Shown here piece after piece: positions 48,611-59,620 of a stretch of DNA of 64,000 nt. The notes under the pieces are model-generated. The model had not been told where the DNA came from. It saw only the letters and a list, made by a program, of their open reading frames with translations, and searched no databases. How positions within the stretch are numbered: position 1 is the first letter of the stretch; every line of letters starts with the position of its first letter. Position numbers and translations under genes: made by a program. Origin of the DNA: Amblyornis subalaris (taxonomy: Eukaryota; Chordata; Aves; Passeriformes; Ptilonorhynchidae); NCBI GenBank assembly GCA_018881555.1, contig JACAXG010000024.1, positions 7,496,298 to 7,560,297 of the forward strand. Reading direction: 5' to 3'.

Positions 48611-51186
48611 GTAAGATTCTGACAGTGCCTCTGCAAGATCATGACAACACACCTAATAACCTTTGAGAAACGAGAAGTTCTGCTNTGCCAGACTTTGATT
48701 AACGACAAACTTTGAAATCAGGAATCTTTGTTGTATATGCAAGAAGGCTGCATCAAATTATATAAATGCATCTGAAGTACCAGAAGTGTTCTTTCACACA
48801 TGGAGAAATATTGTCTGTTGAGGACAAAAGAAAGTATGGATCCAAAATTTGGGTGGCAGACATGCTGCAATACTGCACAAATATATGGAGAGAGGATGGG
48901 GGGGGGGGAACCCAAACCCAACCCAAAACAAAAAAACCCAAACCCACACAGTGACCAGCTGCAACAAGCCAGCAGATACCTCAATGAGAAGCAAGAGCTG
49001 GAAATAGTCAATTCCAGAACCTACTGTAGACAGAAGCAGAGATCCCAAAAATATAACAAGTCTAGTATGGAAGTGACAAGAAAATATGCTTTACAAAAAG
49101 CAGCACATGGAATCAGATTGTTTTTCAGTGTGCAGAGAACCATACTAGTAAATTATTTTTATTCTTTTTTTTCCATAAGTATTAAAGATGTTCCAACCCT
49201 CTCTTTCTCCTCCTTCCCCAGAGCCCAACACNGTGATGCTGTAGTTAAGAAAATAAAATTTTCTTCAATATTCTTTGCTACAAGTCTCTGTACTCAAATT
49301 TTGTGACAAGTGTTTGCATCTTATCTAAAAAATTCAGAATTGTGTCATTAATTAACATAACATCTACAGAAAAAAANAACTTTTTCCATCATAAAATAAT
49401 TTATCCCATGCATTTGCTTTCGTTTTGTACGAACTACCAGGACAAAGAATTAGATGCCAGTATTTGCTTGTTTCCTTTATTTTTCATCTAATATTTTTAT
49501 GAGTCTTAAAGACTGCTAAGAAATACCCATCCGGGTGTAAGGGAATGGTCTAAACAAACCCAAATTACAAACCTAGCTACAGCAGCAATTCCTCATGACA
49601 ATTTGCACAGATTCCCACTATCACTCTGGATTTATCGTGTGTCACAATCCACCTGCAACATATGCACATCTGTTTTGTCAGCCCCCTTTGACAGTGGAAC
49701 TTGAAGCTTACAGACATAATGGAAAGATGGTATTGAAGGAAGCCAGAGAGATGTGGGCAGAACAGGACCCTTAAGCAGAGGGCAGGAACGCTGGAGAAGA
49801 AACAAAGGGAATGGCAGATCTTGCCGGTGGCATTAAGCGGGAAAGCCTGGTAGAGAAGAGCTCAGCGAACCTCCAATTAGCTGTAAAGATGCACTTTTGC
49901 TCTGCTTGGTCTACGTGTGGTTAGGAAGAATTGTTAACTCCCTGCAGCATGTTTGGACATGTTAATCACTTTGAGATCAAAATAATAATACTGGCTGTCC
50001 TATGCAGTGCTAAAATACAGCATCAATAGGCTTTTCAACTACTATTTACATGGTATGACTCATTAAGTGCTGTTTCAGTGCCATTCTTCCATACACATAA
50101 AGGGGGGAATAGTGACTCCATTCCAAACTGAGAGTGACAGCTGTTTAAAGGGGGGAGGCCACATAGACACACCAATTTAGTGGTGTTGAACCTGCCCACT
50201 CCAGACTTGAATCTGACCCAAAATACCAAACCGGAAGAGCACAAATGCGCTCTTTGAAAATATCTCTACTAAAACCAGTGAATGTATTAAAGTCAAAATA
50301 AGAATCACTAGTTATGATAATATTACTAAATTAGCTTCACATTTACAGTGGTTTTTTAATTGAGGCTTAGAAATCATCACACAATAAATACACCACACAT
50401 TTTCTTACTCTGTGTACATAAATCTCGACCTGAAGCACATCTTTGATTTCATCTTTAGCTACGGACAATGGGAAGGTTCAACAAAGTAGAGTGACTTGAT
50501 TGTGTTTTAATCTCCAACCTGTGACAAAACCTGGACTACTGAACTCCCCATTATCTACTGCCTCCAAAAGGTCAGATACGGTTCCCCCAAACTTTGCTCA
50601 GAAATCATGAGTTACCAGAAGACACTTAAGCTTACACCAGCTAACCAAAGGAAGTGCAGCACTGTTCTGTTNATCAGGTGAAACAGTGCATGTCTCATAC
50701 ACGTGCAGCTCCAAGAGGAAGAATTCAGTCTTATCATTCAACTCATGCTCAAGGTGACCAACAGCTCCGGCTCCGCACAGGTCCAACACTCGCCCCATGC
50801 AGGGCAACATGAGACACTCGGCAGCTCCTACAGCTTCATGGACTTGGGCAGACAACCTAAAACCCATCTGCAGAAGGCTCCTGTCATAGACAGCCCTGAG
50901 CTGAGATGACACCAACCACAAACACAAACCTTCTCTCTCTGCAGTATGAGGAACAGCAGACCTACTAGTTATTAAAAGGGGAGAAAACTGCATAGTTTGA
51001 AGCAAATTTCATATAATTTAATAACATAATAAAGAATCTTATTTTTCAGTTGCATTTAGAGCAATGAAAATAATCACTGTTATACATGTAGTTTGACAGC
51101 AATTAGCTCAAATATGCTTTAAAAAACCACATAGTTGTTCAGTTAAAAAAAAAAAAGGCCAATGAGATGCACAGAGTTTACAAGCA
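48611..51186. other. non-coding stretch with a G-run and CCCAAA tract
   Basis: An 11-base G run at 48898-48908 is followed directly by an A/C-rich tract of CCCAAA and CCCAA words to about 48946. The two could pair locally. The 168-codon frame 48800-49306 crosses this low-complexity tract and is not credible as a gene. The rest is AT-rich, with a purine-rich patch at about 49715-49860. Confidence 0.45.
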
Positions 51187-51256
51187 TATAGAGAGCTTTG
51201 CTTGGAGTGCCCATGTACCTATTCCAGAGAGGGCACTCCAAGCAAAGTTCAGTATA
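51187..51256. ncRNA. near-perfect hairpin, candidate microRNA-like precursor
   Basis: CTTTGCTTGGAGTGCCC (51196-51212) is the exact reverse complement of GGGCACTCCAAGCAAAG (51231-51247), a 17-bp perfect stem around an 18-nt loop (51213-51230). The pairing extends outward by one G-T and two Watson-Crick pairs (51193-51195 with 51248-51250). After a 2x2 mismatch, four more pairs TATA/TATA follow (51187-51190 with 51253-51256). The whole fold is about 70 nt, the size of an animal pre-miRNA. I do not recognise either arm as a known microRNA. The near-perfect stem also fits the fold-back of a short inverted-repeat transposon or a young hairpin locus. The strand of transcription is unknown. Confidence 0.35.
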
Positions 51257-52215
51257 ATCTGACATCAGATTAGACAAAGATTTTAATTTACCTTAATAAA
51301 AATTCCTTCCACCTTCTGGCTCGTGTTTTCTGATACTGCCCTAATTCAAAAAAGCGTAATGGACATTTCACTGCCTGAAGAGAGACAGCCATTCAGACGC
51401 CCTTTCCTCTCCTCTTCAGCAGGTTTTCATAGACTCATGTTCTCAGTGAGCCAGAAGTTACATGGGATCTGAAAGCCATTAGAGCTTTTCTAATTTTCCT
51501 GCCTATCTACCTCCATTAACTCCCCTTATTGCTTCAGTCATGGTGAATTCAGGATGTGTTATGCAATTTACCGACTCTTTCAGTGAGTCTTAGCAACTCC
51601 ACTTCTCAAAAAAAAAAAAAAAGGCAAGGAGAGAGAAGAGAAAATTTTGGTTCTCTAAGTCCTTTAGGTTTCACACAGATTCACACATGGGTGGATACAA
51701 AGCCCCATGCTTTATAGCTCCCTTTTTAACTTCTTTACTGCAGCAGTAAGTGATTACACACATTTACTTTGCCTGTTATTTCTGTAATTTTCAAACAAAA
51801 TCTGCCTTTACCTACAAGCACAGAGCCTGCCTTTACATACAAGTCTCTTAAATGAGGATTCTGCTAACAGAAATGAGACTCTCTTTGTACTTCTAGAAGA
51901 AGGAAAAAAAATTTGCCTTCAAGAAATGCAAAGGGAAAGGTAGCAAACTAAGTAGATCCCTGGTAAAGAGGTATTACGATTCTGTACCATTACAGTGGGA
52001 AAAAGATAGCTTTGTTTATGCAGTAGATTGAGAAGTACAGAGAATAATTACAGTCTGATCCTGAGAGAAAACAACATACTCGATACAGTTGCTGTGAATC
52101 TTCCAAGGAGGAAAGTCAGAGAGCACAAAGAACAAGCAATTAAATAGAAAGGCAAAAGAGGAAAGAGACGAACCTGGAGAAGGATCATGTAAAGCAAAGA
52201 GACAGAGGCATCTCA
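51257..52215. other. non-coding stretch, nothing recognised
   Basis: Contains an A run at about 51608-51622. A short direct repeat of CTGCCTTTAC(C/A)TACAAG occurs twice, 28 bp apart, at about 51802-51846. No gene is recognised. Confidence 0.45.
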
Positions 52216-52241
52216 ACACACACACACACACACACACACAC
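52216..52241. repeat. (AC)13 microsatellite
   Basis: A pure AC dinucleotide run of 13 units, long enough to be length-polymorphic. Confidence 0.97.
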
Positions 52242-55200
52242 GGAAAAGAAATGGCAAAGGATGCAGAAAAGGTATTCAGGGAATCAAAGCAGGTGAGCAG
52301 AGGTCCTGTGTCAAATTTTCATTCAGGACGACAGATACGCCTTGATGCTGCTTGCTGCCTCATATGCAAGATTTAAAGATTTTTTTTTTAGGGAAACAGA
52401 GATAATTCTCACCAGATTATTTTTATTTCACAGTAACATTAAATGATCAACTGACTCTGCTTCTGTCAGTGTATAACATGTCATGATTGAAATAGATGCA
52501 TCTTGAAAGGACAGCTTTTCAATATCATTAAAATAACATATTGGGGGATGGGGGAAGAAGGCACTCACTCCAACACGACTGCAACTGAGCAAAATGTGAA
52601 GCACATAAACCATTTGGCTGCAACTACAGAAAGCCATTTAGCCACTGGAATTCCATGCTGATTTTCTGCTTTCTTGGACAAGAGGGGCATGAAAACCTGC
52701 TACTGACATAGCAAACACAAAAGAGCATCTGTCAACATACTGCTTTCTGATCTTAAACTGGCAGGGTTGCAGAGAACAATTCTGATTTTAAATAAAGAAT
52801 GAAAAAAAAATCACTGCTTTCCTCAGTTCTTAACAGCAAGTGTTAATATTTCTAACTTAGCAAATTGTGTATAAAGTGGAACAAAGAAAATCAAATTGAT
52901 GATCTAACTCTAAAGCAGCTTCTTTGGGCCAATATCAGCAGTTTTGAGTGGTCATGTGAAAATGCATCCTCTCTTGTTTCAGCTGAAAATGAGATACAAG
53001 TCATACACAATCACCTCAGCAAGCACAGGGCAGGACCAAAGGATGTAGGAGATAGTAAATGAGGTAGAGTAGTCATTTAGTTTGAGTGCAATGCACAGAA
53101 GTGTTTGTGTTGGGAACAGCAAACGTTCATGACTGATATTAATGTAAATAAGACTGTTACTGAGTACTTTGGCCAATTTTTCAAAAGTAAAAATTAACAT
53201 TTAAAAATTTTTTTTTAAAGTTACAAAATATGTAGTGATTTCCAGCAGATTCCAGCATTGTTACTGCATAAAATAAACCAACATCTTGTAGACTATATCT
53301 GGTTTTAAATGTGAGTCCAGCTCACATTCTGAGACAAACACAGACAAGCTGCAAAAACATTAGCTCCCAAAATCCATATTGCATGGATTGAGTTTTTCCT
53401 GTTTTGCAGGATTATTGCACACCAGGAGTTAGTACCTTTTATTTCTTAGGGAAGTAAAATTAAATATACAACACCAAGAAGCCATTTCACAGTAACTACT
53501 TTGTAATTTTTTCCCTAAGAAACCTTAGAGTGTAAATAGTGACACAGAGACAGAAAGGTTCGAAGCTATTTGCAGTATGTAGGCAGAGATGAGGAACTCT
53601 GTTCTTCACAACTCCCTTGGCTCAGAAAGGTCAACTAGACACTTGCTAGTAGGAAAGGCATCCCATAAATAGAATGATGATTTGGTAAGAGACTGAAGTT
53701 AGGTTTGTAGGTTTTGGAAGGCAAAATACTGAAAGGGTATGTTGGCAGTTTTGGCTTATCAATCTACTAAAGATCTTGTTTGCAAAACAGGAGACCTGAC
53801 AGCTCTTTTCCCTTGTTTCATCTTGGGTTTCTGGGTTTTGAGTTTTGTTAACTCTTGGTCTTGATTATGCTTTTATACTGTTTGTGATGATTGGGCACCT
53901 CCAATACACCATATTCTCTATTCTTTTGATTTTATGCCATCATCAGAAGAGTGATTTTAGAGACATATTCAGAAAACTAATATAAATGGTCATGAACATC
54001 AAAGCAAATTCTCAGTTTTTACTTAGGCAAATGTCAGCTGATTCTTCATGTCATAGTCACCAAGTTGTAATTAGAAATACCTGTGGCAAGGGCCACACGG
54101 AATCCTGTGCTGACTAAGCTTTCTCTGTAGGGGAATGCACATAATAATATATTATGTATAATCTGTGTATATGGTGATATGTGTCTGTTTATAACAAGCA
54201 ATATAAAAAGGATTAAGTAGGATTTGTGATAAGGATTTATGCATGATTTGTTCTAGTTTAGCACTTTTTAGATGCTACAACGACATAGTTAATTCCAAAC
54301 CTCTTGATGTCGTTAACCTGATTTATAAGAGTATCACATTCCCACTTGGGTACAACAGAAACAGAATACTGAACATCAACCCTAACACCCTTCCCAAAGG
54401 CACCATCCAGTATTTCACTGAGGATCTTAAACTGTAATACTGCAAAATCCCAGCCATTAAAAACCTTCACACATGAACATATCCACTTACTATTTCAACA
54501 AAAAGCTTCTAACATCAGAGCTGCAGCTCTCCTGAATAAATTGATTTCTTGTTTTATTTTGTCCCCACCCAGGCAATAAGAGATATTAGAATTGAATATA
54601 AAGAACATCAACTATTACTAACAGATTGCATTAATTACCTTATTAATGATGTTAATAATTCTGCAAAACAAGAACACTCAAGACTTCAGAACAGAATCAG
54701 ATGTTCTTTGTGTCAATGGCAGCCAACTCATACACACTGCTCCTAGAGTAGGAACCTAAACTGAAATTCCTTCTACATAAATAAACAAAATTTGCTTCTC
54801 TCAATTTGTGCCTCAGTGGAACAGCTAACATGGCACACCTGCTGTCTAACCCCAATAAAAATTCCAGTGACTCCCTGCACTACTGTTCCAGTAGGTCTGC
54901 AGCAGAACTGTATCAGCCAAGCTTTAAACTAAATCTGAAATACACGACACTACAAAAAAAAAATCATTTTAGTTTGTTCAGTCAAAGCATCCAGCATCAA
55001 AAGAATATGAAACACAATGTGTCTACTCTCAGCTAAACACAGAAAAAAATATGCTTACTAAATTCACTGCCTGAGTTCTCCATACCCAACACAGTTCTGC
55101 CGCTGTTGCATTCCCTTTACCCAAGAGATGAAAGCACAAATAATTCAGATGGCTGCAACAGCAAGGCCTGGAATTCCAGTCACTCACTCTGTTAGATCTG

Positions 55201-56218
55201 AGCAAAGCCCCATGATCTCATGCAATGCTTGTTTTTTGGATTGCATCACACATTTACTTCATGTCAGATTCAGATTACTGTAAGTACAGAATTAATCTTT
55301 TCAGATCCAAGTCTGAACTGGCAGTACAAATGAGATGGGTGTTTGGCTGTGCTCCACTGGTTGGTGTAAGGAATGTACCTCTTCTATGGAAAGCAGGGAG
55401 TTTGTACCGGTGACACAAACCAGTAAGAAATATGATCTTTCTGCTGAAAGGTGTAAAACATAGTTTAAGCCATAAATCATTAGCTGTTTTGGAGGCCTAA
55501 CTCTGAAATATGCTTTGCTTTCTCTCAGCTTGCCATCCAACATCCATCCTCAGCAGGGACAAAAAGCACACAGCTCTTCCAACAGGTATTTCTTTTTCCA
55601 CAGGATCTGCTGCCAGTGAGGTGGGGCTGTCCCTGGATCCTGTAAAATTTTCTGATTCATCTTTAGTTCACTAATTTTTATTTTTTTNAATTCTCTCCAG
55701 ACTTAACACCCCAAAACAGCACTACAATGACACGACCTCTGTCTCTGCAAAACAGAATTTAATCACCTGAACAGATGCAAGAGCAGGACAATGTAAACCC
55801 TCCTGGGGGAGGGCTGTACTGCCTTTAGGAAGATGGATGGCTGGGTCCGTATCGGAGGCACCTTTTGACGTGCCAGCCATACCTTGTTCTTCAAGGACTA
55901 TCTACACTCCTTTGAAGGATGGCTCATTCCAATTCAACTGCATCAACCCTGAAGAGGCTACAATGACCTCCATTCCTAGTACCATTTTAATTCTTTTGGT
56001 NAAAATAGGGGATTTGGTGGAGAGGTGAGAGAGTTTAATAGCAAGGTTATAACAGAATTGTTCTACCGTTCTTATTGATTGCTAGATTTTCTAATATAAA
56101 GAATTATGAAATCAGACAGATGATGTGTGGCAGCATATAAAACAAAAATAATTCTAGTTAATGCTGAGAGCATTTCTTATTTTCAAGAAAGCAGAATTTG
56201 GTTTTGGTTGTTTTTTTT
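52242..56218. other. non-coding stretch, nothing recognised
   Basis: AT-rich DNA with frames below about 85 codons. A small AT palindrome (ACATAAT-aatat-ATTATGT) lies at about 54139-54157. No gene, RNA or named repeat is seen. Confidence 0.45.
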
Positions 56219-56244
56219 GTTTGTTTGTTTGTTTGTTTGTTTTT
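56219..56244 (+). repeat. (GTTT)6 simple repeat
   Basis: Six GTTT units in a row, preceded by a T run and followed by TTCCC. A tetranucleotide microsatellite. Confidence 0.95.
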
Positions 56245-57614
56245 CCCACCTAATATTACTCAAGAATAATCTTACAAAATCTGAGGTGGTATGAGTTTAA
56301 GAAATTAAAGTAGAATTTGTCCCCAGAACAACACAGGTTATGGAACCTGTCTGTAAGCATATGAACTGGAATGGAACTTGGCACAAACCTATTTTAGCAT
56401 GGAGCCTTTTATCATTGAACAATACACTCAGAAATTTAGTTTAGCAATGTGTAGGCTACAGATGTATAGAAGCACACAAAAGCTCTGTTGGCACTTGAGC
56501 TGCTCCATTTCTACCCGTGTTTATGGGCGGACTTTTTTGACCAATGCACAGTAAGGCTGCAGCATGAATGAAGGGCTCCAGAGACACCAGAGAATCTCCA
56601 GGGGAGACAGAACATCTATAAGAAATATTTCTTTGGCATCTAAAAAGGGCTGAGCTCACCCATGATGAAGATAAGGCAAGCTCTATCCTTTATTCAGACA
56701 CCTCCTTTTTGCAAACTCCTTTTAAAAACTTGTTGAACTAAAGAGTGTGGACAGTCCTCTGACAATTTCAGTTGATCAGTGACAGACCATGCTTCTTCTC
56801 CGATATGACAGCCCACAAATCCCTNCAATAATCCCTATGCTTACCTCCACCATCCATTATGTTTGTCTGCAGTTCTGATGCCCCAGGGCTGCACAGGACC
56901 TGGGACAGCCTTTAGAGAAGGCCTTGTGTAAAAATGCAGTACCTAACTGGGCACCCTTCTATCAAACCTCGCAATAGTTCANAGGTTACTAACTGGGTCA
57001 TGAAAGACAGACATGGAACGACTGAGTAATTCTCACCTCCTTAGGAAATCCAGTTAAAGCAAAAGTTTGGGATACTATTAGTTGCTAAGTTTTTCTCTGC
57101 AAAAACTAAGTCTGAAGTCTAATACAACAGCATGGCAATCTGTAGCCTGAAAGTCTGACAGAGAACTACCACAAAGCGTATGTGGTGCATGGAAGATGGA
57201 AAATGTTAGAACTCTGGTTTTATGCATTTAGGAAAGCAGTCAGGAATCATTGGCCAAAACGGTTCTAAATATTAAAGATAAGTCTTAGACAATGGAATGG
57301 CTAAAGCAAACATTACAGGTGAAAACTTTGTTAGACCAACCCTAATGTGGAAAAGTACGCATTTTATGCAAAATCATAAATACTAACCTGCATGAATGAA
57401 ATGCAGAAGTACTAATTTAAAAAAAAATATTCTAAGTTACTAGTGCTATTTTCTTTGTTTCCCGTTGTGCTCCTCGGTTGACTTGCAATCCCAGATAGGG
57501 TCTGATCCAGTAAGTGTTTCCAGATGTAAGGTTCGTATTTAATACTGCACCTAGAAGTAAATCTTATTCCTACTACTTACTATTTGTATAACCCTTCCAG
57601 CCCAGCCTTGGGGG
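56245..57614. other. non-coding stretch, nothing recognised
   Basis: Short frames only. Two isolated N bases. No identifiable element. Confidence 0.45.
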
Positions 57615-57651
57615 GAAGGAAAAAAAAAAAGGGAAAAAGGAAAAAAAGAAG
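57615..57651 (+). repeat. purine-only tract
   Basis: An uninterrupted run of A and G with A-runs of up to about 11 bases and GGG or GG breaks. Such polypurine tracts can be length-variable. Confidence 0.85.
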
Positions 57652-57757
57652 TCCATATCCATTAGCAAGTTAACAACTTCCTTATTCCCTGTCAAAGAGA
57701 AAGGAACACAGAGCTAGGCCATCAATCAAGATATGCAGATCATTCATTTTAGTAAGA

Positions 57758-57795
57758 TAAAATTCCCACTGACTTCCGTGGAACACGGGACCTCA
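57758..57795 (+). repeat. fragment of an ancient interspersed repeat
   Basis: Reads 'aaaattcccactgacttcc' and continues toward 'gacctcacccag'. It shares CCACTGACTTC with the reverse complement of 5334-5368. Probably a second, opposite-oriented relic of the same old amniote repeat; the family is not named. Confidence 0.3.
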
Positions 57796-59601
57796 CCCAG
57801 TTACTGACAACCTGACACAGGACTGACTGAGAAGGGGAGCGTGGGGCAGAGTGTGACAGTCTCCTGAATCCTCCCACTGCTCCAAGAAATGGCACAGCTC
57901 CCCCAGCACATCACCTACTACTCGAGACATTTTAAAGAAACTGAAGCAAGCTTTTACCCAAATGCCCATGCCACAGAAAAAGGACAGCATGTCGACTCCC
58001 GGCAGCACTCTGGCACTGCGCAACATGTGGGGCCAGCCCTCGGCTGCGTACGGTACAGCAGATCCCCTTCCACACCATCTAGCAACCTCTGGGGCANCCA
58101 CTCAGTGACTTCTGGCTTTCCTACCACTTCTAAACCTTCCTTCAAACTCAGGCCACAAACCCAGCAAGATAACAGACATGGCAATGATAAAAGCTACTTT
58201 CAGAAAACTGCTGTAATCAGGTCTATGATGCTGACAGCTCTCCTGTGTCCCACTGCATGCCAGGATAAGAAATTAAATGAACCCTTTCAACATTGGCAAG
58301 AAGCATAATGGGATCTCTAAGACTTAACTTTCTGCAAAAACAGTAATAACTTCTACTTATATCCAGAAATCCAGTGCCTCTCAGATAATTTACCTTTCCC
58401 AGACAAACTCAAGTAAATACACACACTGAAAACCAACTATAAAAGTCTGTTCAGGGATCTGGGAGAATCTTCTTTGTGTTCTTTCCTGTTCCTTGCAACA
58501 GCAGAACTTTCTTTGAGCTACATCATTTTGCCTCTTTTGAAGAAAAGAAATCAAGTCTTTTCTCCTACAAATAATTTTAAAGCTGCTTTATTAACGTAAA
58601 CTTCAGAAATAAGAAAACACAAAAGTCAAAGTAATAGAACATTCCAGACAGTTTATTAAATAAAATACAACAGCACCTCTTGGGTGCTGGAAGCATTCAT
58701 GCTTCAGCCTGGTGCCTTTACAGTGGCCCTGTCATGTGTTAATGATTACATATATTCACTCACTACCAAAAATAGTTTCCTCTAGAATTATGCACAAAGA
58801 ACATTTGTCCACAGTGAATTTCAAGCTTGGCTAGTCTGCTTGGGTTACAGTTACTCCTAATTTTACAGTGGCAAAAATCCAGAAGTCTGCTTTGTGCTAG
58901 CAGTTTATCTTTTATGTCAGGGTATGTTCTTCAGTCATTCAAAAGTTGGGAAAGTAGCAGCACCTAAAAACTGAGATCTTTACTGATGGAGTTATCACAA
59001 TACACAGATTTTCATAACAAAATCCTATTTAGTTTATCTGGAAAACTACTCTCTCTCTCCTTCACCCCCACTGCCTCTCCTCTAATTTTGGTCTCCTCGG
59101 GAAACCACAAGTAGGATCTTCTTGATCACTTTCACATGCCTTAAGGAATCAGTATATGCTATCAAGATCAAAACAATTGCAAGTCTAGTTTACAAGTTAC
59201 AAAACCAGTAGAAAAGCAACTATCCAACAAAAAATAATGTATATTTTTAATATGTCCATTGTCTTACAAAATATGAGTGCTAGGGAGAGGAGAAGCTGCT
59301 GCACATTCTTCCAAGTACAGACATACATTACTCCAGGTGTAAAATATTTTACACATATTTTAAAAGTTAGCCACATAGAAGCCTCTCGAAGATTTCTCCT
59401 GTGCTGCATTGAAGCACTCTATTTTCCCCTTCCCCCCTCCTTTTTTTTGGATTCAGAGAAAAATTGCTCCATTCCTGCTTGGAATCCAAAGGAGAACAGG
59501 AAGTAACGTCTGAGCTCCATAGAGATTCATTTTTATTTGCTTACAGGACGTGGCGGATTCAAAAACTGGCTTCATTTTTCAGTATCCTTAAAGGACCTGA
59601 C
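57796..59601. other. non-coding stretch, nothing recognised
   Basis: A mildly GC-balanced patch at 57800-58160 has open frames on both strands without domains. The rest is AT-rich. Confidence 0.45.
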
Positions 59602-59619
59602 TTTTTTTTTTTTTTTTTT
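59602..59619 (+). repeat. T18 homopolymer
   Basis: Eighteen T bases followed by an N at 59620 and then CTTTTT. The N probably reflects length uncertainty of the homopolymer. Confidence 0.95.
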
Positions 59620-59620
59620 N

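Noticed and set aside
48800..49306. 168-codon plus-strand frame
   Set aside because: It runs through the G11 and CCCAAA low-complexity tract and contains an N; no domain is seen.
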